Of a stretch of DNA of 64,000 bases, positions 9,827 to 16,971 are shown piece after piece. The notes below the pieces were generated by a model. The model worked only from the letters and a program-made list of their open reading frames with translations. It ran no database searches and had not been told where the DNA came from. Every line of letters begins with the position of its first letter. The first letter of the stretch is position 1. The position numbers were made by a program, and so were the translations under genes. The DNA is taken from assembly GCF_008364795.1 (NCBI RefSeq), contig NZ_VTTM01000003.1, positions 186,001 through 250,000 on the forward strand. The letters run 5' to 3'. This stretch comes from Azospirillum oryzae (GTDB lineage Bacteria > Pseudomonadota > Alphaproteobacteria > Azospirillales > Azospirillaceae).

Positions 9827-10408
9827 TCAATGCTTGGCGACGGCGGGGCTGCCGTGGCCGGCGGGTGCCGGCGGGGCAACCGCGGGGCCGTGCGATTCCG
9901 GATGGTCCAGGGTGGTGTCGGGGTCGCCGGGGACGCGGGCGCCCGGCTGGTTGGTGACGATCCGCACCAGATTCGCCAGCACGATCAGCGCCATGGCGAT
10001 GGCCGGGAAGAAGCCCGCCGCCGCATAGAAGGCCATGGGGAAGCGCAGGACGGTGGAGAAGGTCTCCATCCCGATCAGCAGCTGAATCCAGCTTCCCTGC
10101 ACGAACAGCCACAGGGCGTACAGCATCATCAGGTGCGCGATCACCGCGCAGGCCCGCCGGACCTTGGCCGGCAGGCGGCTCTGCACGATCTCCAGCCCCA
10201 GGTGCCGCTGGTGACGCAGCGCCACGGTGGCGCCCAGGAACACCAGCCAGACGAACATCAGCCGCGCGATCTCTTCCGCCGCGACGATGCCGCTGTTGAA
10301 GACATAGCGCAGGACGACGTTGCCGAAGACGAGACCGACCATGACCGCCAGCATCAGCGCCATGATCCATTCGGTGACCCGCTCCAGCAGATCAGCAACG
10401 CGCTTCAT
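9827..10408 (-). CDS. dctQ: TRAP transporter small permease, DctQ family
   Basis: Small membrane subunit of 193 residues with four predicted TM helices and the family pattern EEIARLMFVWLVFLGATVAL followed by HLGLEIV. It pairs with DctM. The C-terminal 35 residues are hydrophilic and Pro/His-rich, longer than usual. Its ATG overlaps the gluconokinase stop by 4 bp, so translation is coupled. Confidence 0.93.
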   Translation of the reverse strand: MKRVADLLERVTEWIMALMLAVMVGLVFGNVVLRYVFNSGIVAAEEIARLMFVWLVFLGATVALRHQRHLGLEIVQSRLPAKVRRACAVIAHLMMLYALWLFVQGSWIQLLIGMETFSTVLRFPMAFYAAAGFFPAIAMALIVLANLVRIVTNQPGARVPGDPDTTLDHPESHGPAVAPPAPAGHGSPAVAKH

Positions 10409-11067
10409 GCGTTCCTCCCAGCGGCGAGGCCGCTATTCTCCAGGCCAGCGGCGGAGCCGCTATTGTTCACTTTGGCGCCGCCGGTCAGGCGGGCATGCGC
10501 ATCGGCGACGATGGCCTCGGCCGGCAGCGTCACCTCATAGGACAGCACCGGCTCGTCGGCCGCCGGCATCTCCAGGTCGGCGAACTGGCTGTCGACCAGG
10601 GCCATTGGCATGAAATGGGCGGTGCGCGCCCCCATGCGCGAGGCGATCAACGCCTTGTCGCCGTGCAGGTGCAGGAACACCACCCGTTTGCAGTCGCCGC
10701 GCAGCCGGTCGCGGTAGCGCCGCTTCAGCGCCGAACAGGCGACGACCAGCCCCCTGCCCTCGCGGTCGGCATCGGCGATGAAGCCGGCCAGCGTGCCCAG
10801 CCAGCCGTCGCGGTCGGCGTCGGTCAGCGGGATGCCGGCCGACATCTTCTCGATGTTGGCGGGCGGGTGGTGGGCGTCGCCCTCGATGAATTCATCGCCC
10901 AGGGCCAGGGCCAGGGCTTGGCCGACGCTGGACTTGCCGCAGCCGGCCACGCCCATCACCACGACGATCTGCGGCCCGGCGCCGGCCGACGGGGCGGCCG
11001 GCTGGTCGGGCTGAATGGCGGTCATGCCGGGGGACGGCGCGATGGAGGGACCGTTCATGAGGCTCAT
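10405..11067 (-). CDS. gntK: Gluconokinase
   Basis: Phosphorylates D-gluconate to 6-phosphogluconate with ATP. The P-loop GVAGCGKSS lies at about residues 39-47, followed by GDAHHPPANIEKM and GIPLTDADRDGWL, which are diagnostic for the GntK family. Length is 220 residues, longer than usual because of a Pro/Ala-rich N-terminal extension; a start at 11058 or 11025 is possible. It is the first gene of the TRAP operon and lies 70 bp downstream of a LacI-family operator. Confidence 0.93.
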   Translation of the reverse strand: MSLMNGPSIAPSPGMTAIQPDQPAAPSAGAGPQIVVVMGVAGCGKSSVGQALALALGDEFIEGDAHHPPANIEKMSAGIPLTDADRDGWLGTLAGFIADADREGRGLVVACSALKRRYRDRLRGDCKRVVFLHLHGDKALIASRMGARTAHFMPMALVDSQFADLEMPAADEPVLSYEVTLPAEAIVADAHARLTGGAKVNNSGSAAGLENSGLAAGRNA

Positions 11068-11136
11068 ATTCCCGAATACCGGTGCGGGACGGCGTCCGCG
11101 ACGGCAAGTCGCGGCGGGCCACGCACTGACAAGGTT

Positions 11137-11152
11137 ATGTTAGCGCTATCAT
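11137..11152. promoter_or_regulatory. LacI-family operator proximal to gntK
   Basis: The 16-mer ATGTTAGCGCTATCAT is a near-perfect palindrome centred on TAGCGCTA. It shares GTTAGCGCTA with the site at 11226-11239. Both sit between the divergent gntK operon and the LacI-type gene, the expected place for a gluconate repressor to act on both promoters. Confidence 0.8.
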
Positions 11153-11225
11153 TCGCGGGTCACTGAGAGGTCCACGACCATGGAGGTCGGACTGCACGGA
11201 TGACGCCGAGACGAGGTGCTGATAC

Positions 11226-11239
11226 TGTTAGCGCTAACC
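11226..11239. promoter_or_regulatory. LacI-family operator proximal to gntR
   Basis: TGTTAGCGCTAACC contains the perfect 12-bp palindrome GTTAGCGCTAAC. It lies 89 bp from the first copy, close to an integral number of helical turns (about 8.5), so looping between the sites is possible. Autoregulation of the repressor gene is inferred. Confidence 0.8.
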
Positions 11240-11429
11240 TTGACGCGCGTAAAGAGTTTTGTTTGAGTTGCGGACAAACTGATCGGGGATGGCCGCGGGT
11301 TGCAGGCTTAAGCTCTGCGTGGCATGCGGCTGTTGCTGAGCATGATACACATCGGTGACTGGCGAGCCCGCGCGACCTTCCGTCGCGCCGGCCGGAATCA
11401 GAACGCCGGAACTGAAAGGACGAAGCCCT

Positions 11430-12494
11430 GTGACGACCCGTGGCGGTGATCGGCCAGCAACCCCGGCGGTCAAGACGCGCAAGCCGCGCTCCTCGCGCAC
11501 CGGCCGCGCCACCATGGCGGACGTGGCGGAGCGGGTGGGCATCAGCGCCATCACCGTCTCGCGCGCCTTCAAGCGGCCGGAGCTGGTGGCGCCGGAGCTT
11601 CGCCAGCGCATCCTCGACACCGCGCAATCGATGGGCTACGTGCCGAACCAGGCCGCCAGCGCGCTCGCCTCGGCGCGCTCGATGACGGTGGCGGTTCTGA
11701 TCCCGTCGATGACCAACATGGTCTTCGTCGAGACGCTGGCCGGCATCCACGACATGCTGCTGCCACGCGGCTATCGCGCCCTGATCGGCGTCACCCACTA
11801 TTCCCCGGTGGAGGAGGAGCGGCTGATCCGCACCTATCTGCAGTTCCAGCCCGACGGCATCCTGCTGACCGGCACCGACCATACGGAGATCGCCCGCACC
11901 TACCTGTCGGCGCTCTCCAGCCCGACCGTCCACATGATGGAGCTGCTGGACGACCCCGACAGCCTCAGCGTCGGCTGTTCGCAGGAGGAGGGCGGCCGGC
12001 TGATGACCACCCACCTGCTGGAGCGCGGCTATCGCCGCATCGGCTTCGTCGCCGTGCAGCTCGACCCCCGCACGCTCGCCCGCCTAGACGGCTACCGCCA
12101 CGCGCTGGAGGAGGCGGGGCTGTATGACGAAAAGCGCGTCTGGCGCCTGCCCGACCCGTCCTCCATCCATCTGGGCGCGGCGATGATCGACCGGCTGATG
12201 GCGGAGAACAGCGACTGCGACGCCGTCTTCTTCTGCAACGACGATCTGGCGCAGGGCGCCCTGTTCCAGTGCCAGCGCCGCGGCATCCGCGTGCCCGACC
12301 AGCTCGCCGTCGCCGGCTTCAACGATTTGCCGGCGTCGGCCTGGACCACGCCGACGCTGACCACCGTCGCCACGCCGCGCTACGCCATCGGCCGCCACGC
12401 CGCCGCCATGCTGCTCGACCTGATGGACGGCAAGGAGCCGCCGCAGCGCCGCCTCGACCTCGGCCTGACCTTCATCGCGCGGGAGAGCACGTGA
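11430..12494 (+). CDS. gntR: LacI-family repressor of gluconate metabolism
   Basis: Transcription factor of 354 residues: Arg/Lys-rich N-terminus, HTH (MADVAERVGISAITVSRAFK), then a periplasmic-binding-protein-like effector domain (VAVLIPSMTNMVF to VAGFNDLPASAWTTPTLTTV). The GTG start at 11430 was chosen because AAGGA lies 9 bases upstream; an upstream in-frame GTG at 11355 would add 25 residues but has no ribosome site. Divergent from gntK with two shared palindromic operators. Regulation of gluconate uptake is inferred from context. Confidence 0.9.
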   Translation: MTTRGGDRPATPAVKTRKPRSSRTGRATMADVAERVGISAITVSRAFKRPELVAPELRQRILDTAQSMGYVPNQAASALASARSMTVAVLIPSMTNMVFVETLAGIHDMLLPRGYRALIGVTHYSPVEEERLIRTYLQFQPDGILLTGTDHTEIARTYLSALSSPTVHMMELLDDPDSLSVGCSQEEGGRLMTTHLLERGYRRIGFVAVQLDPRTLARLDGYRHALEEAGLYDEKRVWRLPDPSSIHLGAAMIDRLMAENSDCDAVFFCNDDLAQGALFQCQRRGIRVPDQLAVAGFNDLPASAWTTPTLTTVATPRYAIGRHAAAMLLDLMDGKEPPQRRLDLGLTFIAREST

Positions 12495-12613
12495 GGGAGC
12501 ACACCCCCTTCGCCCCGCCAATGATCCGGATCAACCGCGGCGCGTAAGGCCCGGCATGGCTGACGCGCAGGCTCGGCGTCGCTAAGCCGCGGGGCCGGGC
12601 GTAGACTGTGCGT

Positions 12614-14104
12614 ATGCTGACGCTTCGACATCTGGCGATCGACACCGTCCGGGAGAACGTCGCCTTCCTCAACCGCCGCTGCACCCGCTACCATGTCGAG
12701 GATTTCCTCGGGCTGGGCCGGGTGGAGGTGCGGAACGACGGCCGTTCCCTGCTGGCGGTGCTGAACATCGTCGACGACCCCGCCATCGTCGCCCCCGACG
12801 AGATCGGCCTGTCCGACCCCGCCTTCGGCCAGCTCGGATTGGCGGCGGGCTCCGCCGTCCATCTCGTCCCCCCGACCCCGCCGGAAAGCTTCGAGCTGGT
12901 GCGCGCCAAGGTCGGCGGCGCCGCCCTGACCGACGAGCAGCTGGCCGCGATCATCCGCGACGTCACCGACCAGCGTTACTCCAAGATCGAGATCGCCGCC
13001 TTCCTGATCGCCTGCGCCAGCTTCATGACGACGGCCGAGGTGCTGGGCCTGACCCGCGCGATGATCGCCGCCGGCACCCGGCTGCACTGGGAAGGTCTCG
13101 GAACCATCGCCGACAAGCACTGCATCGGCGGCATTCCCGGCAACCGCACCTCGATGATCGTCGTGCCGATCGTCGCCGCCCACGGCCTGCCGATTCCGAA
13201 GACCTCGTCGCGCGCCATCACCTCGCCCGCCGGCACCGCCGACACCATGGAGGTGCTGGCCAATGTCGACGTGCCGATGGAGCGCATGCAGGCCCTGGTG
13301 CGGGAGGCCAAGGGCTGTCTGGTCTGGGGCGGCCATGTCCGGCTGTCGCCGGCCGACGACATCCTGATCTCGGTCGAACGGCCGCTGGCCATCGACACCC
13401 GCGAACAGCTGGTCGCCTCCATCCTGTCGAAGAAGGTGGCGGCCGGCTCCACCCATCTGCTGATCGACATCCCCGTCGGCCCCAGCGCCAAGATCCGCAG
13501 CGCCGGTGATGCGGTGCGCCTGCGCAAGCTGTTCGAGCATGTCGGCGACCGTCTCGGCCTGACGCTGGAGGTGGCAATCACCGACGGTTCGCAGCCGGTC
13601 GGGCGCGGCATCGGCCCGGTGCTGGAGGCGCGCGACGTGATGGCCGTCCTGCGCAACGACCCCGCCGGCCCCGCCGACCTGAAGGAGCGCGCCCTGCTGC
13701 TGGCCGGCCGCATCCTGGAATTCGACCCCGCGGTGCGCGGCGGCAGCGGCAACCGCCGGGCGCGGGACCTGCTGGAATCCGGCGCCGCCCTGGCCTCGAT
13801 GGAACGGATCATCGCCCTGCAGGGTCCGCCGCCCGCCGTGGCGACCCTGGGCTCGCTGGTGGCGGAGATCGCGTCCCCCGCCGACGGCATCGTGTCGTCG
13901 CTCGATTGCTACCGCCTCGCCCGCATCGCGCGGCTGGCCGGCGCGCCGACCGACAAGGGCGCCGGCATCGACCTGCTGCGCAAGGTGGGCGACCCGGTGC
14001 GCCGGGGCGAACCGCTGTACCGCATCCACGCCAGCACAAACGCCGACTTCACCTTCGCCCAGGCCCATGCCGCCGACGACAATGGGGTGCGGGTGGTAGG
14101 GTGA
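12614..14104 (+). CDS. Thymidine phosphorylase family protein (AMP phosphorylase-like)
   Basis: Nucleoside/nucleotide phosphorylase of about 496 residues. An N-terminal small domain (about 1-85) is followed by the glycosyltransferase-family fold. Motifs: KHCIGGIPGNRTS in the phosphate-binding region and TSSRAITSPAGTADTMEVL. The long N-terminal domain and the KHCIGG motif resemble archaeal-type AMP phosphorylases more than DeoA, so the substrate may be a nucleoside monophosphate. A GTG at 12608 is an alternative start. Followed 24 bp later by a beta-CASP hydrolase. Confidence 0.85.
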   Translation: MLTLRHLAIDTVRENVAFLNRRCTRYHVEDFLGLGRVEVRNDGRSLLAVLNIVDDPAIVAPDEIGLSDPAFGQLGLAAGSAVHLVPPTPPESFELVRAKVGGAALTDEQLAAIIRDVTDQRYSKIEIAAFLIACASFMTTAEVLGLTRAMIAAGTRLHWEGLGTIADKHCIGGIPGNRTSMIVVPIVAAHGLPIPKTSSRAITSPAGTADTMEVLANVDVPMERMQALVREAKGCLVWGGHVRLSPADDILISVERPLAIDTREQLVASILSKKVAAGSTHLLIDIPVGPSAKIRSAGDAVRLRKLFEHVGDRLGLTLEVAITDGSQPVGRGIGPVLEARDVMAVLRNDPAGPADLKERALLLAGRILEFDPAVRGGSGNRRARDLLESGAALASMERIIALQGPPPAVATLGSLVAEIASPADGIVSSLDCYRLARIARLAGAPTDKGAGIDLLRKVGDPVRRGEPLYRIHASTNADFTFAQAHAADDNGVRVVG

Positions 14105-14128
14105 ACTGACAAGCCAAGGAGCCGACCA

Positions 14129-15748
14129 ATGTCCCTGTCGCTGACCTTCCATGGTGCCGCCGGCACGGTGACCGGCTCCTGCTTCCGCCTGTCCACGCCG
14201 AACGGCGACGTGCTGATCGATTGCGGCATGTTCCAGGGCACCAAGACGATCCGGGAACTGAACTACCGCCCCTTTCCCTTCGACCCGTCCTCGATCGCCG
14301 CGGTCCTGCTGACCCATGCCCACATCGACCATTCCGGCCTGCTGCCGAAGCTGACCCGTCTCGGCTTCCGTGGCCGCATCCACGCCACCAGCGGTACGGT
14401 GGACCTTCTGGAATACATGCTGCCCGACAGCGGCTACATCCAGGAGGGCGAGGTGGAGCGGCTGAACCGCCGCAACCGCCAGCGCGGCCGTCCACCCGTC
14501 CAGGCGATCTACACCCAGGACGACGCCATCCGCAGCCTGCGCCGCCTCCGCCGCGTCGAGTACGACCGCTGGACCGAGATCCTGCCCGGCCTGCGCGCCC
14601 GCTTCTGGCAGGCCGGCCACATCCTGGGCTCCGCCTCCATCGAAATCGAAGCACTCGACGGCTTCGGGGGCGGCGCCGCCGAACCCACCCGCATCCTGTT
14701 CTCCGGCGATCTCGGCCCCGGCGGCAAGAGCTTCCACGCCGATGCCGAGGGGCCGGAACGGCCGGACTGGATGGTGCTGGAGACCACCTACGGCGACCGC
14801 GACCGCACCGACCTGGACGAGGCCGGACGGCAGGCGGTGCTGCGCGCCGAAGTGTCGACGGCTCTGGCCGCCGGGGGCGTCCTGCTGATCCCGGTCTTCG
14901 CGGTGGAGCGCACGCAGGAACTGCTCTACGACCTCGACTGCCTGTTCGACGGCGGCCAGCTGCCGGCGGTGGACGTCTTCCTCGATTCGCCGCTCGCCGA
15001 CGCGGTGACCGGCGTCTTCCGCCGCCATCTCGACGATCTGGAGACAGACGGCGACCCCTTCACCCGCGCCAATTTCCACCATGTCCGCGGCGTGCCGGAC
15101 AGCCAGCGCCTCAACAGCATCGCCGGCGGCGCCATCATCATGGCGGCCAGCGGCATGTGCGACGCCGGCCGCATCCGCCACCACCTGAAGAACCGCCTGT
15201 GGCGTCCGCAGGACACCGTCCTTCTGGTCGGCTATCAGGCCCCCGGCACGCTTGGCCGCCTGCTGCAGGAGGGCACCCCCCGCGTCCGTATCCATGGCGA
15301 GGAGATCGCGGTGAAGGCGAAGGTCCGCTCCATCGACGTCTATTCCGGCCATGCCGACCGTTCCACGCTGCTGGACTGGGTGGAGGCCCGCCACGGCGTC
15401 GGCCACGGCCTGTTCCTGGTCCATGGCGAGGAGCCCGCCCGCGCCTCCATCCGCCAGGCCCTGCTCGACAAGGGCTGGTCGGCGGAGCGCATCGCCCAGC
15501 CGGCGCTGGACGACCGCGTCGATCTCGCCGCGCCGCGCCCGCTGGTGCCGGCCGACCGTCACCCCCGCCTCGCCCCCGCCGATCTCGCCGCCGGTCTCGA
15601 CTGGCACAACCATTATGCCGAGGCTCTGCTGGCGCTCCGCCGCACGCTCGACGCCGCCCCCGACGATGCGGCGCGCGAACGCATCCTGGCCGGCGTCATG
15701 GGCGCTCTCGACCCCAACGAGAAAGCCGGGAAAGGAACCCAGCCATGA
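14129..15748 (+). CDS. Metallo-beta-lactamase / beta-CASP hydrolase
   Basis: 539-residue MBL-fold nuclease of the RNA-processing exonuclease (YSH1/RNase J-related) group. Zinc motif THAHIDHSG lies at about residues 58-66. Further metal motifs are QAGHILGSAS and FSGDLG, and the beta-CASP part ends with VYSGHADRSTLLDW. An RNA substrate is inferred from the family. The ATG of the following HlyD gene overlaps its stop (ATGA), so it belongs to the same operon as the export system. Confidence 0.88.
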   Translation: MSLSLTFHGAAGTVTGSCFRLSTPNGDVLIDCGMFQGTKTIRELNYRPFPFDPSSIAAVLLTHAHIDHSGLLPKLTRLGFRGRIHATSGTVDLLEYMLPDSGYIQEGEVERLNRRNRQRGRPPVQAIYTQDDAIRSLRRLRRVEYDRWTEILPGLRARFWQAGHILGSASIEIEALDGFGGGAAEPTRILFSGDLGPGGKSFHADAEGPERPDWMVLETTYGDRDRTDLDEAGRQAVLRAEVSTALAAGGVLLIPVFAVERTQELLYDLDCLFDGGQLPAVDVFLDSPLADAVTGVFRRHLDDLETDGDPFTRANFHHVRGVPDSQRLNSIAGGAIIMAASGMCDAGRIRHHLKNRLWRPQDTVLLVGYQAPGTLGRLLQEGTPRVRIHGEEIAVKAKVRSIDVYSGHADRSTLLDWVEARHGVGHGLFLVHGEEPARASIRQALLDKGWSAERIAQPALDDRVDLAAPRPLVPADRHPRLAPADLAAGLDWHNHYAEALLALRRTLDAAPDDAARERILAGVMGALDPNEKAGKGTQP

Positions 15749-16971
15749 CCGTCAAGCGCATCCTCATCGCTCTGGTCCTGCTGGCGCTGCTCGGCGCCGG
15801 CGCAGCCTATGGCTGGCGGGCGATGCAGGGCAACCGGCTGCCCGCCGGCTTCGCCTCCGGCAATGGCCGGATCGAGGCGAACGAGATCGACATCGCCACC
15901 AAATACGCTGCCCGCGTCCTGACCATCCCGGTCGAGGAAGGCGATCTGGTGGAGGCCGGCGCCATCATCGCCACGCTCGACACCCGCGACCTCGAAGCGC
16001 AGCTCCGCTCCGCCGAGGCCCAGCTGCGCCAGGCCCGCCGCGCCCGCGACGAAGCCGTCGCCCTGGTCGCCCAGCGCGCCAGCGAGGCCGACTTCGCCGC
16101 CAAGGAGATGGAGCGGGCACTGGTCCTGTTCGGCAAGGGCCATGTCTCCGAACAGCGCGTCGATCAGGCCCGCAACAGCCGCCGCACCGCCGACGCCGCC
16201 CTCGACGCCGCCAAGAGCCATCTCGCCAGCGCCGACGAGGCGATCACCGCCGCGGCGGGCGATGCCGACCGCCTGACCACCCTGGTCGCCGACGGCGTTC
16301 TGAAGGCGCCGCGCAAGTCCCGCGTCCTCTACCGTCTGGCCGAACCCGGCGAGGTGCTGGCGGCGGGCGGCAAGGCGGCGACCTTGCTCGACCTGTCCAA
16401 CGTCTACATGACCTTCTTCCTGCCGACCGACACGGCGGGAAACCTCGCGCTCGGCGCCGACGCCCGGATCCTGCTGGACGCCGTTCCCGACACCGCGATC
16501 CCCGCCGCCGTCACCTTCGTCGCCCCGCGCGCCCAGTTCACGCCCAAGCAGGTGGAGACCAAGTCCGAACGCGACCGCATGATGTTCCGCGTCAAGGCCC
16601 GCGTGCCGGAGGCGCTGGTGACCCGCTACATCGAGCGGGTGAAGACCGGCCTGACCGGCATGGCCTATGTGAAGCTGGACGACAAGGCGGTCTGGCCGGA
16701 CTGGCTGGAATCGAAGCTGACGCGGGAAGATTCTCCCTCTTCCCCACCCGTATCCCCCTCTCCCCCCCGGGGAGAGGGCCGGGGTGAGGGGGGCGCACTG
16801 CGTGACTTCGCCGAGAATACGGCACGCTCCGCCCCCCAATCCACCCCACGCATCCCCCTCACCCTAACCCTCTCCCCGCCTTTCGGCGAAGCTCCGCTTC
16901 GCCTGTCGGCAACACAAGCGAAGCTTGTGTTGGGGGGGAGAGGGGAAGAAGCGCCGGATGTCCGATCATGA
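15745..16971 (+). CDS. HlyD-family membrane fusion protein with repeat-encoded C-terminal tail
   Basis: Periplasmic adaptor (408 residues) for the ABC exporter downstream; resembles YhiI. N-terminal TM at about 5-22, biotinyl-lipoyl-like parts on each side of a coiled coil (about 80-170), then a beta-barrel. The normal protein appears to end near WLESKLTRE (about residue 328). The last 80 residues, rich in Pro, Ser, Gly and Arg, are translated from two copies of the extragenic repeat at 16733-16948. The stop overlaps the next ATG (ATGA), so reading through the repeat preserves coupling. Confidence 0.88.
   Translation: MTVKRILIALVLLALLGAGAAYGWRAMQGNRLPAGFASGNGRIEANEIDIATKYAARVLTIPVEEGDLVEAGAIIATLDTRDLEAQLRSAEAQLRQARRARDEAVALVAQRASEADFAAKEMERALVLFGKGHVSEQRVDQARNSRRTADAALDAAKSHLASADEAITAAAGDADRLTTLVADGVLKAPRKSRVLYRLAEPGEVLAAGGKAATLLDLSNVYMTFFLPTDTAGNLALGADARILLDAVPDTAIPAAVTFVAPRAQFTPKQVETKSERDRMMFRVKARVPEALVTRYIERVKTGLTGMAYVKLDDKAVWPDWLESKLTREDSPSSPPVSPSPPRGEGRGEGGALRDFAENTARSAPQSTPRIPLTLTLSPPFGEAPLRLSATQAKLVLGGRGEEAPDVRS
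16733..16948. repeat. Extragenic C-rich repeats lying inside the hlyD reading frame
   Basis: Two adjacent copies of the C-rich palindrome family (about 16733-16793 and 16850-16948) occupy the 3' end of the HlyD gene. They contain CCCTCTCC / GGAGAGGG arms and, in the second, a nested CTTCGGCGAAG-like stem and an AACACAAGCGAAGCTTGTGTT stem. The frame stays open through both. Confidence 0.8.

Noticed and set aside
12380..15613. Very long open frame (over 1000 codons) on the minus strand
   Set aside because: It is antisense to three well-supported genes, has Gly/Ala/Val/Asp/Arg/His-rich shadow composition and no domain; high GC keeps such frames open.
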